A stretch of DNA of 64,000 bases from Candidatus Zixiibacteriota bacterium. GTDB lineage: Bacteria; Zixibacteria; MSB-5A5; GN15; FEB-12. Made by a program: the position numbers and the translations under genes. Each line of letters opens with the position of its first letter. The first letter of the stretch is position 1. The stretch is taken from assembly GCA_017999435.1 (NCBI GenBank), contig JAGNLV010000004.1:434001-498000 (forward strand), written 5' to 3'. The notes beneath the pieces are model-generated. The model was not told the origin of the DNA. It did no database searches and was given only the letters and a program-made list of their open reading frames with translations. Positions 49,145 to 57,625 of this stretch are shown piece after piece.

Positions 49145-50294
49145 CGGCCGCCTCCCTGCCGGTGAGCGTCGCGGCCAGCGCGGCCGGATCGGCGGCTTTG
49201 AGCCGCCCGAGGCCGCCGGGGCTGTCGGAGAAGAAGACCATCTTGACTTTGGCGGCGCGCGCGGCGGCAATGAATACGCCCTGGCGGCGGGTCACATCGA
49301 GCATGGTCGCCGCCAGGTGGGTGGGCCCGAACCAGCGGTAGCGGGCCGCCAGATCGATCGCATCGGCGGAGCGCATCGTCGCCGGGATCACCAGGAACCG
49401 GTAGCGGGCGCCGATTTTCGCCGCCGCCCGCACGAGCGCCTCGCGGCGATCGGGCTCGGCCGGCAGCGCCGGAGCATCGATCAGCGTGATGCTATCTTTG
49501 GTCCCGGCCTTGTCCGCGTGCTCGCCGGCGACTTCGGCGACATCGAGGTTGAGCAGGTCGGCGTAGCCGGCCAGTTCTTCATGGGCGCCGACTTTCTGAA
49601 AATCCACGCCGGCCAGCGCTACCTTCCGTTTCTCCACGGCAGCGAGGTGCGCGGCCAGTTTGCCCATGACCGAGGACTTCCCCGCCCCGGCCGGACCGAC
49701 AAAGAGGACGCGGTCGCCCGGGCGGAACTTCAGATCCGGCACCATCAGCCGGGACAGCTCCTTCACCAGCTCGCTGCGGATTTTCGCCAGCGCGCCGGGG
49801 CCGAGGAACCGTTCCGGCCTGGCCAGCAGGAAAGCATCGATGAAATCTTCCGGCACATCGGCGTCGCGGAGGGAAGCGGCGACCGCCCGGATCGCGGGGT
49901 CGGCGATTTCCTCACCCCCGCGCGTCGCGCTGAGGCAGACGAGGCGGTCGAGGGTTGCCTCGATGCGGGCGAGCCGATCCTCGGAGGGGACGGGTGCTTC
50001 GGCCCCCGGTTCGTCGGCAAGCGGCTCGGGCCCCGCGTCTTCGACCGCGGCCGGGGCCGGCTCGCCGTCGGAAGCGACGGGGAGCCGGTTGACCGAAGCT
50101 GGGCGGCTGTCGAGGATGTCGGACATCCGGCCGACAGTCGGTTTTTCCAGGCAGGCGGTGATTTCCACCTGGGGCCGGTTGTACCGGTCGGTGAGCTGGC
50201 GCGTCTTGAGCACGATGGCGTCGCCGCCCATTTCCCGGCGCGCCTGTTTCATGGCGGCCGAGGCGGATTCTGCGGTAAACGACTTAATGATCAT
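49137..50294 (-). CDS. flhF: FlhF, SRP-type GTPase with altered motifs
   Basis: The 385-residue product shows the FlhF layout: an N-terminal B domain (MIIKSFTAESASAAMKQARREMGGDAIVLKTRQL), a variable linker, an N domain and a GTPase G domain with P-loop GPAGAGKS (200-207). The following motifs deviate from SRP GTPases: the DTAGR loop is DAPALPAEP (residues 273-281), and the position of TKxD reads TMLDVTRRQG. GTP binding may persist while hydrolysis is doubtful. It overlaps flhA by 11 bases. The gene sets flagellar placement in other species, with FlhG as partner. Confidence 0.9.
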   Translation of the reverse strand: MIIKSFTAESASAAMKQARREMGGDAIVLKTRQLTDRYNRPQVEITACLEKPTVGRMSDILDSRPASVNRLPVASDGEPAPAAVEDAGPEPLADEPGAEAPVPSEDRLARIEATLDRLVCLSATRGGEEIADPAIRAVAASLRDADVPEDFIDAFLLARPERFLGPGALAKIRSELVKELSRLMVPDLKFRPGDRVLFVGPAGAGKSSVMGKLAAHLAAVEKRKVALAGVDFQKVGAHEELAGYADLLNLDVAEVAGEHADKAGTKDSITLIDAPALPAEPDRREALVRAAAKIGARYRFLVIPATMRSADAIDLAARYRWFGPTHLAATMLDVTRRQGVFIAAARAAKVKMVFFSDSPGGLGRLKAADPAALAATLTGREAADD

Positions 50295-52371
50295 CCTGCA
50301 ACCTCACCATTCCGGTCGAGATCACCTCGACGTCGGGGAGAATCTCGTTGTACGAGAGGACCATGAGGCCCGGGAAGCGCGCCTCGGCGAGGCGGCGCAG
50401 GGCCAGTCGGATATTGGGCGAACAGAGACAGGCCGGGTTGACGCCGGCCGCGTGCTGGAGGTCGATCTGCTCCCCGATCCGGCCGAGCAATTGCTCGGCC
50501 AGCGCCGGGTCGATCGCGAGCATCAGTCCCTGTTTGGTATTCTGCACGGAGTCGGCGAGTGTCTGCTCCACCGCCGGGTCGATGGTGAAGACGCTGATCC
50601 GCCCGCGGGCGTCTTTCGCCAGTTCCGTCACCTGGCGCCGGAGCGCCATGCGGGCGTACTCGGCCAGCACGTCGGCGTCCTTGGTCGCGCCGATGTAGTC
50701 GGCGACGGTCTCGAGAATGGTTGCCAGGTCGCGCACCGGGATTCGCTCGCGCAGGAGCTGCTGCAGGACTTTCTGCATCGTGCCGAGCGGGACGATCTCC
50801 GGCACGGTGGACTCGACCAAGGCCGGGTAGTCTTCCTTGAGCGTGTCGACGAGGTGCTGGACGTCCTGGCGCGAGAGAATTTCCGGGGCAGCCCGGCGGA
50901 TCGTCTCGATCAGGTGCGTGGCGACCACGGCCGAGGGCTCGACTACGGTGTACTCGCGGGCCTCGGCCACCTCGCGGAGGTTCGGGAGAATCCAGGTCAC
51001 GGCGAGGCCGAACGCCGGATCCTTGGTGTCGAAACCCTCGAGCTTCTCGCGGACATAGCCGGGATTGATGGCAAGGAGGTGGTCGGTCATGAGTTCAAAG
51101 CCGGCGACGCGGAGACCCTTGACCTTGATCTGGTATTCATTCGGCCGGAGCCGGATGTTGTCGCGGATGCGGATGGGCGGGACGACGATGCCCAGCTCGG
51201 CGGCGAGCTGTTTGCGGATCGAGCCGATGCGGTCGAGGAGGTCGCCGCGCTGGTTGGGGTCGACGAGCGGGATCAGGCCGTAGCCGATTTCCAGCCCGAG
51301 GGTGTCCACCTTGAGCAGGTCCTCGGTCCGCTCCTGGGTGCGGTGTTCCTGGGCGCGGGAGCGCTTCTTCGCCTCCTCCTCTTCCACCGCCCGCTTCGCC
51401 TGCAGTTGCGTGGTGAGGTAGCCGAGCCCGCCGACCACGCCGCCGAGGGCGAGGAAGGTGAAGGTCGGCATGCCGGGGAGGAATCCGAAGATGAGCAGGA
51501 CGACGGCGGCGACCATGACCGCGCGCGGCTGGCGGGTGAGCTGGCGGGTGAGGTCGGTGCCCATGTTCGAGTCGGCGGCGGCGCGGGTGACGATGATACC
51601 GGAGGCGGTCGAAACCAGAAGGGCCGGGATCTGCGTCACCAAACCGTCGCCGATCGACAAGAGCGAGTAGGTGCGCAGGGCCTCGTTGATATCCATGCCG
51701 TTGATGGCGATGCCGATGATGAAGCCGCCGATGATGTTGATCAGGGTGATGAGGATTCCGGCGATGGCGTCGCCGCGGACGAATTTCGAAGCGCCGTCCA
51801 TGGCCCCGTAGAAATCAGCCTCGCGGGCGATATCCCGGCGGCGCGCCCGCGCCTCTTCTTCTGTGATGATCCCCGCGTTGAGGTCGGCGTCGATGGCCAT
51901 CTGCTTGCCGGGCATGGCGTCGAGGGTGAACCGGGCGGCGACCTCGGAGATACGCCCCGCACCCTTCGTGATCACCACGAACTGGATGATGACGAGGATG
52001 ACGAAGACGATGAAGCCGACGACGTAGTTTCCCTGGACGACGAAGTTGCCGAAAGTCTGGATCACGTCGCCGGCGAAGGCCTGGCCGAGGATGAGCCGGG
52101 TCGAGGCGACGTTGAGGGCGAGCCGCATGAGGGTCACGATGAGCAGCATGCCGGGAAAGACCGACATGTCGAGCGGCCGCGTGACATAGAGGGTGGTGAG
52201 CAGCACGACGAGCGAGAAGGTGATGTTGAAGGCGAGGGCGAAATCGAGCAGCGGCGTGGGGATCGGGATGACGAGCACGCCGATGATGCCGATCACGCCG
52301 ATCGCCAGGGCGATGTCGGAGCGGCTCACGAGCAGGTCGAGCAGGCCGGTATGGTCTTTCCCCGCCTTCAT
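50284..52371 (-). CDS. flhA: FlhA, flagellar export gate protein
   Basis: The 695-residue product has about eight N-terminal membrane helices, the FHIPEP-type conserved loop (ERLNVASTRLILG equivalent region GNYVVGFIVFVILVIIQFVVITKGAGRISEVAARFTLDAMPGKQMAIDADLNAGIITEEEARARR) and a large cytoplasmic domain (IGYGLIPLVDPNQRGDLLDRIGSIRKQLA). This is the full-length nonamer export gate that receives flagellar substrates. The length is normal for the family. One base separates it from flhB. Confidence 0.97.
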   Translation of the reverse strand: MKAGKDHTGLLDLLVSRSDIALAIGVIGIIGVLVIPIPTPLLDFALAFNITFSLVVLLTTLYVTRPLDMSVFPGMLLIVTLMRLALNVASTRLILGQAFAGDVIQTFGNFVVQGNYVVGFIVFVILVIIQFVVITKGAGRISEVAARFTLDAMPGKQMAIDADLNAGIITEEEARARRRDIAREADFYGAMDGASKFVRGDAIAGILITLINIIGGFIIGIAINGMDINEALRTYSLLSIGDGLVTQIPALLVSTASGIIVTRAAADSNMGTDLTRQLTRQPRAVMVAAVVLLIFGFLPGMPTFTFLALGGVVGGLGYLTTQLQAKRAVEEEEAKKRSRAQEHRTQERTEDLLKVDTLGLEIGYGLIPLVDPNQRGDLLDRIGSIRKQLAAELGIVVPPIRIRDNIRLRPNEYQIKVKGLRVAGFELMTDHLLAINPGYVREKLEGFDTKDPAFGLAVTWILPNLREVAEAREYTVVEPSAVVATHLIETIRRAAPEILSRQDVQHLVDTLKEDYPALVESTVPEIVPLGTMQKVLQQLLRERIPVRDLATILETVADYIGATKDADVLAEYARMALRRQVTELAKDARGRISVFTIDPAVEQTLADSVQNTKQGLMLAIDPALAEQLLGRIGEQIDLQHAAGVNPACLCSPNIRLALRRLAEARFPGLMVLSYNEILPDVEVISTGMVRLQDDH

Positions 52372-52372
52372 C

Positions 52373-53443
52373 TCAGTGCACTCCCTGTCCCTTGAGGCGG
52401 TAGACGTAGGCGAGCACCTCGGCCACGGCGCGGAAGAGCGCGGCCGGGATCATCTGGCCGACGTCGCACATTTTGAAGAGGGCCTGGGCGAGGGGGCGAT
52501 CCTCGACGCAGGGGACGTTATGGGCGAGGGCGATTTCCTTGATCTTCTGCGCCACCAGCCGCTGCCCCTTGGCAACGACGTGCGGGGCGCGGTGCTCCTC
52601 GGGCGCATACTTGAGGGCGACCGCGTAGTGGGTCGGGTTGGTGATAACGACGTCGGCGGTCGGCACCGCCTCCATCATGCGGCTGCGGGCGATCTGGAGC
52701 TGGATCTGCCGCACCCGGGCCTTGATCTGCGGCGACCCCTCGGTGTCCTTGAACTCGTCCTTGAGGTCCTGCTTGCTCATGCGGATAGACTTCTCGAATT
52801 CGTAGCGCTGGTAGATGTAGTCGAGGACGGCGATGACGAGGATGACCGCACCGACCTTGAGCGCCAGTTCGAGCGCAAGCTTGCCCATGGCGGCGGCGAT
52901 CTGCGCCACCGTCATATCGGCGAAGCGGTAGAATTCGGGGAATTCGGCGGCGATGACGCGGTAGGCGACGAACGCGACCACGGTGAGTTTCAGCAGGTCG
53001 CGCAGGAGCGTGACCGCCGAGCGGACCGAGAAGATGCGCTTGAAACCCTTGACCGGGTCGAGCTTGTCCAACTGCGGCGCAGCCGCCTTGGGGGTGATGC
53101 GGAAACCGACCTGGGCGACATTCACGCCGACCGCGATCACGGTCAGCACGGCAAACACCGGGCCGAGGATGATGAAGAACTTGAGGAGGTGGTTGCGGAA
53201 GACGCCGGTGAAGGTCGGGTCGGCCAGGGCGAGACTGGGCGCGTTGGCCATGGTCGCCCGCATGAGCGCCAGCGCCTGGCCGGCGATGTACGGCCCCATC
53301 AGGTAGAGGGTGACGAAGCCGAGGCAGATCACGGCGGCCGAGTTCAACTCCATCGACTTCGCGACCTGCCCCTCCTCGCGCGCCTTCTCCCGGCGGCGTG
53401 AGGTCGCCTTCTCGGTTCTTTCCTGGAAACTCTCGTCCGCCAT
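52373..53443 (-). CDS. flhB: FlhB, flagellar export switch protein
   Basis: The 356-residue product has the basic N terminus (ERTEKATSRRREKAREEGQVAKS), four membrane helices and the cytoplasmic autocleavage motif NPTH at residues 269-272, followed by YAVALKYAPEEHRAPHVVAKG. This switch turns export from rod-hook to filament subunits. The length is standard. It sits between fliR (5-base gap) and flhA. Confidence 0.97.
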   Translation of the reverse strand: MADESFQERTEKATSRRREKAREEGQVAKSMELNSAAVICLGFVTLYLMGPYIAGQALALMRATMANAPSLALADPTFTGVFRNHLLKFFIILGPVFAVLTVIAVGVNVAQVGFRITPKAAAPQLDKLDPVKGFKRIFSVRSAVTLLRDLLKLTVVAFVAYRVIAAEFPEFYRFADMTVAQIAAAMGKLALELALKVGAVILVIAVLDYIYQRYEFEKSIRMSKQDLKDEFKDTEGSPQIKARVRQIQLQIARSRMMEAVPTADVVITNPTHYAVALKYAPEEHRAPHVVAKGQRLVAQKIKEIALAHNVPCVEDRPLAQALFKMCDVGQMIPAALFRAVAEVLAYVYRLKGQGVH

Positions 53444-53448
53444 TTCCC

Positions 53449-54237
53449 TTATGCCTTACCGAATGCGAGGTAGAGCACGCGCAATTCCCGATCGAGGTGG
53501 AGCGTCACTTTCTCCAGCACGTAGCCGAAGAGCGGGAGCGACAGGGCAAGCATGGCCAGCCCGGCCGCGATTTTGATCGGGATGCCGACGAAAAAGACAT
53601 TCATCGTCGGCATCGTCTTGGCGATCACGCCGAGGGCGACGTCGGCGAGGAAGAGCGTGATCATGACCGGGGCGGCGATTTTGATCGCGATGACGAACAC
53701 GTAGGCCGTGTACTTGATCAGCAGTTCGCCGACCGCCCCCGACGTCCCGGCGACACCGGGCGGGATGACCTCGTAGCTGTCGGCGAAGGCTCTCAGCACG
53801 AGGTGGTGGCCGCCGATCACGAAGAAGATCACGGTCGCGGTGAGGACCCAGAACTTGCCGATCACCGGCATCTGGCTGGAGCCATCGGTGTCCGGAAGCT
53901 CGACCATCGCAAATCCCATCTGGTAGCCGACGAGCGCGCCGCCGGTTTCAACGCCCATGAACAGGAGGCGGAAAACCAGCCCGATGATCAGCCCGACCAG
54001 AACCTCCTTGACCGCGAACCCGGCCAGCACCCAGAGCGAGTCGAAAGCCGGGAGCTGGGGCTGGCGGATGACGGAGGCGATGACGCCGGCCAGGAGGATG
54101 ATCAGGCCGATCCGCACCAGGACCGGGACCGACTTGTCGCCGAACACCGGCGCCATCAGGAAGAGGCCGGAGGCCCGCATGATGACGAGGAGGAAGACCT
54201 GGAGAGCGTTGGCGCCGAAGTTTACGAATTCAAACAA
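53449..54237 (-). CDS. fliR: FliR, flagellar export gate protein
   Basis: The 262-residue product is a multi-helix membrane protein with FliR features: SGLFLMAPVFGDKSVPVLVRIGLIILLAGVI, then FAVKEVLVGLIIGLVFRLLFMGVETGGALVGYQMGF and ADVALGVIAKTMPTMNVFFVGIPIKIAAGL. It starts with TTG 54237 and an AGGA 11 bases upstream. In most genomes it adjoins fliQ; here the two are split by 3 kb that contain two unrelated genes. A separate promoter lies just upstream. Confidence 0.93.
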   Translation of the reverse strand: MFEFVNFGANALQVFLLVIMRASGLFLMAPVFGDKSVPVLVRIGLIILLAGVIASVIRQPQLPAFDSLWVLAGFAVKEVLVGLIIGLVFRLLFMGVETGGALVGYQMGFAMVELPDTDGSSQMPVIGKFWVLTATVIFFVIGGHHLVLRAFADSYEVIPPGVAGTSGAVGELLIKYTAYVFVIAIKIAAPVMITLFLADVALGVIAKTMPTMNVFFVGIPIKIAAGLAMLALSLPLFGYVLEKVTLHLDRELRVLYLAFGKA

Positions 54238-54252
54238 GGGTCACAATCCTGG

Positions 54253-54282
54253 TTTATCGGTTATCGCCTTTTGCTATGTCAA
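54253..54282 (-). promoter_or_regulatory. Putative promoter for fliR-flhB-flhA-flhF-flhG-fliA
   Basis: The minus strand shows TTGACA (54282-54277), an 18-base spacer and GATAAA (54258-54253), giving six of six and four of six consensus matches. It lies 16 bases upstream of the fliR start. It would supply transcription after the insertion that separates fliR from fliQ. Confidence 0.5.
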
Positions 54283-54491
54283 ATGGTGTGCCGAAGTGAA
54301 ACGGCGGGGGCGGTACAGGTAAGTCGTTGGGAGAAAGCATCTTGCGGGACGGGAAAAATCGGGCGGGGGCCGCCGGAGAGCGGACTGCGGAAAGGTTTAC
54401 CAGCAGTTGTGGGAAAAAAGTTCAGAGCGCGGAAAGGCCGCGGCCGGGATGTCGGCGGCCACGGACCGGGGAGCAGGGCGGGCGATAGGGG
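54283..54491. other. Gene-free spacer between fliR and the DUF4126 gene
   Basis: This 209-base GC-rich stretch holds no supported gene or hairpin terminator. It marks one border of the insertion that splits the flagellar block. Confidence 0.35.
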
Positions 54492-55523
54492 TTACGACAG
54501 GTCGGTGCGCGGGTCGGAGGATGGCGAAGACGCGGCGGCCTCTCCCCGCCCGAGCTGCGCGCGCAACCCTTCGGCCAGCGCCTCCAGGGCGGCGGCTTTG
54601 TCCCGCGTGCCGTAGAACTTGATGACCCGGCGTCCCGACTCGATGTGCATTACCGAGAGCACGGGGCGTTTACGGAATTCAATGCGCGCCGTCGCGGACA
54701 ACGCGATTTCGTAGGTACGTACTTTGAACCACCGCCGCGTGATGAAGGCCAGCCGCGCGGGGCCGGAGACGAGCAGCCCGGCGTAGAACCGCCCGCCCGA
54801 AAATCCCTTGCCCGAATATACCCAGGCCCGCCGCCGCGGCGGATCGGTCGGCGGAAGGGCGTTGAGGGCCCGGCGGAAGGGGTCGGGGAGGTCGGTGTCA
54901 GAAAGGACCGGGGCCCCCTCATCCCCGCGCAGCGATCCGGTCACCGCGGCGAACTCCATTTTCGCAAGACGGAGGAGTTTCGGCCCGAGCCAGAACATCA
55001 GCGCCAGAAACAGCCCGACCGCCGCCATCCCCAGAGCGGGATAGCGCAGGAAGAGGAGGCTGCCGACGACGACGAGGACATCCTCAAACAGACTCACCAG
55101 GCTGTTGGAGACCGGTTCCGGACTCTGATTGACGATGAGCCGGGTCGCCGCTTTCGTCGAGTGGGACGACAGACTGAGGCCGCCGCAAACAAGCGCGGCG
55201 GCGGTCTCCCACACCGGGTCCATCCCCTGGAAGGCGGCCAGACCGAGCGCGGCCGCGCCAAGCGGTCGAACAAACGTATGCACGGCATCCCACGCCGAAT
55301 CCACCCAGGGGATCTTGTCGGCGATGAATTCGACCGCGTACAGGAGACCGGCGATCACGAGCACGGCCGGGTGGGCAAGCACCTCCAGACCCTGCAGGGG
55401 GAGGGGGAGCGAAATGATGTTGTAGCGGACGGCAAGTCCGACCGTCAGCGCGGCGGCGTACAGGTTGAGACCCGACAGCAGCGCCAGACCGAACATCGAC
55501 CCCAAAAGCGAGAGTGTCTGCAT
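54492..55523 (-). CDS. DUF4126 membrane protein with a PH-like C-terminal domain
   Basis: The 343-residue product has the DUF4126 multi-helix membrane region (LSLLGSMFGLALLSGLNLYAAALTVGLAVRYNIISLPLPLQGLEVLAHPAVLVIAGLLYAVEFIADKIPWVDSAWDAVHTFVRPLGAAAL) and then a soluble C-terminal domain (YEIALSATARIEFRKRPVLSVMHIESGRRVIKFYG) with PH-like strand order. Its function is unknown. ATG 55523 is chosen by frame and signal. It sits in the same orientation as the flagellar genes but is functionally unrelated, so it is probably an insertion. Confidence 0.8.
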   Translation of the reverse strand: MQTLSLLGSMFGLALLSGLNLYAAALTVGLAVRYNIISLPLPLQGLEVLAHPAVLVIAGLLYAVEFIADKIPWVDSAWDAVHTFVRPLGAAALGLAAFQGMDPVWETAAALVCGGLSLSSHSTKAATRLIVNQSPEPVSNSLVSLFEDVLVVVGSLLFLRYPALGMAAVGLFLALMFWLGPKLLRLAKMEFAAVTGSLRGDEGAPVLSDTDLPDPFRRALNALPPTDPPRRRAWVYSGKGFSGGRFYAGLLVSGPARLAFITRRWFKVRTYEIALSATARIEFRKRPVLSVMHIESGRRVIKFYGTRDKAAALEALAEGLRAQLGRGEAAASSPSSDPRTDLS

Positions 55524-55546
55524 GCGGCAGGTTTCCTTCTGCACGC

Positions 55547-55575
55547 AAGCTACCGCTCTGCCGAGGAACTGTCAA
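55547..55575 (-). promoter_or_regulatory. Putative promoter for the DUF4126 gene
   Basis: The minus strand has TTGACA (55575-55570), 17 bases and TAGCTT (55552-55547), a weak -10. It lies 24 bases upstream of the start at 55523. The rest of the divergent spacer (to 55825) contains the small hairpin GTCTCC (55674-55679) / GGAGAC (55685-55690) and no other gene. Confidence 0.4.
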
Positions 55576-55825
55576 CAGCGTTCGGCCAACGGGACAACGG
55601 CCCACAGGCAAGTCACCATGGAGATGCCCCAGAGCGGACATTTCGCAGGCGGTTACGAAACATGCCCGCGGAGGTCTCCGTATGGGAGACTGGGATTGAT
55701 CCTGCCGATGGGGATTCGGCGGGCGGCCGCCCTCGTACAGACGCGCGAGGCGTGCGGAGCGGAGTCACATCATCCGCACGCAAACGAGGCGGCGCCGCGT
55801 GCGCCGCACCAGGTCGGAGGTCGGC

Positions 55826-57241
55826 ATGTCCATCTCGCACAGAGCTCTGGTCGCCGGTGGTCGGAAGGCACGACCATCCCGGCTGCGGGCGGTTGTCTGC
55901 GCCGCCCTCACTCTCGTCCTGCTCGCCGCGCCGGGCAGATCCGCAGCCGGGGCTCCCGGTCAGCTCGGGACCGGGCGCGCCCTGATTCCCATCACGCCCG
56001 AAAACGCCCCGAATGTCGCGTTGCTGGCAACGCTGTCGGAACACACGGGCGGCGTGTGGACGGCGGCGTTCAGTCCCGACGGCCGTCAACTGGCCTCCTG
56101 CGGCGAGGACGGCCGGGTGATCATCCGCGTGGTTGATTCACTGTCGCACACCCGGACACTGGGCGATTCCGAGTACTGGGTGGTCGGGCTGGCGTTCAGT
56201 CCCGACGGTTCGCAGTTGGCCGCCGGGGAGGCCGACGGGTTCGGAGGAGCTTACGGCCCGATCCGCATTTGGGACGCGGCGGCCGATACCCTCGTGCGGA
56301 CGCTGTCGGGGCATTACGGGGGCGTCTGGAGTCTCGACTACCAGGAGAGCACGGGGATGCTGGCCTCGGGCAGCTTCGATGGGACGGTGCGGATCTGGGA
56401 CCCGCAGACCGGCGCGCCGGTGCGCATCCTGAGCGGACACACGGCGGCGGTGCTCGCGGTAGATTTCAGCCCCACCCAGGACCTGCTCGCTTCGTCGGGA
56501 GTGGATTTCACGGTACGCCTGTGGCAACCCGCGACCGGCGACACCGTGCGCGTGCTCCGCGGGCACACGGGCAATATCGGGTACGTGGAGTTCAGTCCGG
56601 ACGGATTGGCGCTGGCCTCATCGGCCGACGACCGGACGGTCCGGTTGTGGGATTTTTCGGACGGCAGTCTGCTCTGGTCGCGCGCGGCCGGCCAGGGCTG
56701 GGTGAACTGCGTGACTTTCAGCGGCGACGGGCGCCTAATGGCCACCTGCGGCCACGACGGCTCGGTGGTGCTGCGCGACGCCTCCACCGGGGCCGAGCTC
56801 AAACGGCTGGCGGGACACCAGGGTCCGGTGCTGCGCGGGGCGTTCAGCCCTGACGGCACGCTGCTGGCCACCGCCTCGTGGGACCTCACGGTTCGGCTCT
56901 GGGGCGTGGAGACGGACTTAGACGGCGACGGAGCGGACAATGACAGCGACAACTGCCCGAACGTCCCCAATCCGGGGCAGGAGGATGCCGACGGCGACGG
57001 GATCGGCGATGCCTGCTGCTGCACTGTGCGGGGCGACTGCACCGGCGATGCGGCGGTGGGAGTCGCGGATCTCACGTACTTCATCAGATACCTCTTCCGC
57101 GGGGGGCCGGCGGCGGGTTGCCCGTCGCACGCGGACATCAACGCGGACGAAACGGTGGGACTGGCGGACCTGACCTGCCTGATCGGCTTTTTGTTCCGCG
57201 AAGGGCCGGCTCCCGCGGCCTGCCCTTCGGCCTGGCGGTGA
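55826..57241 (+). CDS. Secreted WD40-repeat protein with TSP3 repeats and a dockerin-like tail
   Basis: The 471-residue product has an N-terminal signal region (LRAVVCAALTLVLLAAPGRSAAG), about seven WD40 blades (for example GGVWTAAFSPDGRQLASCGEDGRVIIRV; LASGSFDGTVRIWDPQTGAPVRILSGHTAAVLAV), an Asp-rich thrombospondin type 3 stretch (DLDGDGADNDSDNCPNVPNPGQEDADGDGIGDAC) and two dockerin-like repeats (GDCTGDAAVGVADLTYFIRYLFRGGPAAGC; ADINADETVGLADLTCLIGFLFREGPAP). GGAGG lies 5 bases upstream of ATG 55826. It reads against the flagellar genes around it. A surface assembly role by dockerin binding is inferred. Confidence 0.85.
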   Translation: MSISHRALVAGGRKARPSRLRAVVCAALTLVLLAAPGRSAAGAPGQLGTGRALIPITPENAPNVALLATLSEHTGGVWTAAFSPDGRQLASCGEDGRVIIRVVDSLSHTRTLGDSEYWVVGLAFSPDGSQLAAGEADGFGGAYGPIRIWDAAADTLVRTLSGHYGGVWSLDYQESTGMLASGSFDGTVRIWDPQTGAPVRILSGHTAAVLAVDFSPTQDLLASSGVDFTVRLWQPATGDTVRVLRGHTGNIGYVEFSPDGLALASSADDRTVRLWDFSDGSLLWSRAAGQGWVNCVTFSGDGRLMATCGHDGSVVLRDASTGAELKRLAGHQGPVLRGAFSPDGTLLATASWDLTVRLWGVETDLDGDGADNDSDNCPNVPNPGQEDADGDGIGDACCCTVRGDCTGDAAVGVADLTYFIRYLFRGGPAAGCPSHADINADETVGLADLTCLIGFLFREGPAPAACPSAWR

Positions 57242-57286
57242 GGGGAGGGTCGTGTGCCGCCGGAGGGCGCCGACGGCCGGACAGCT

Positions 57287-57556
57287 CTACCCCACGAGCT
57301 GCGGGATGAGGTCGAACATGTGTCGCGTGAAGTCGGTCGCGATGTTGATCATCCAGGGGAGAAAGATCAGCAGCGCGAGCGCGACCGCGAGGATCTTGGG
57401 CACGAAGGTCAGCGTCATCTCGTGAATCTGCGTGACCGCCTGGAAGATCGAGATCACGAGCCCGACGATCAGGCCGAACAGGAGCATCGGGCCGGAGATC
57501 AAGAGGGTCACCGAAAGGGCCTCGCGGCCGATGGCCACCACCATTTCCTGGGTCAT
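57287..57556 (-). CDS. fliQ: FliQ, flagellar export gate protein
   Basis: The 89-residue product has two membrane helices and the family pattern ALSVTLLISGPMLLFGLIVGLVISIFQAVTQIHEMTLTFVPKILAV. It is the usual length. The stop at 57287 lies 45 bases from the convergent WD40 gene, so the flagellar transcript probably ends here before resuming at the fliR promoter. Confidence 0.96.
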   Translation of the reverse strand: MTQEMVVAIGREALSVTLLISGPMLLFGLIVGLVISIFQAVTQIHEMTLTFVPKILAVALALLIFLPWMINIATDFTRHMFDLIPQLVG

Positions 57557-57625
57557 ATGATCAGTTTCTCCGTCAATGGACCGGTCGTCATCACGCCGGG
57601 TTCATGAGGGTCCCGGCCACCTTCG

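Noticed and set aside
49660-52395. A 911-codon open frame on the plus strand
   Set aside because: It is the antisense shadow of flhA and flhF, which have clear family motifs; high GC gives long empty frames with few stops.
54253-54282. A sigma28 (FliA) promoter before fliR
   Set aside because: GGCGATAA resembles the -10 element, but no TAAA-type -35 element is found at the right distance; the TTGACA/GATAAA reading fits better.
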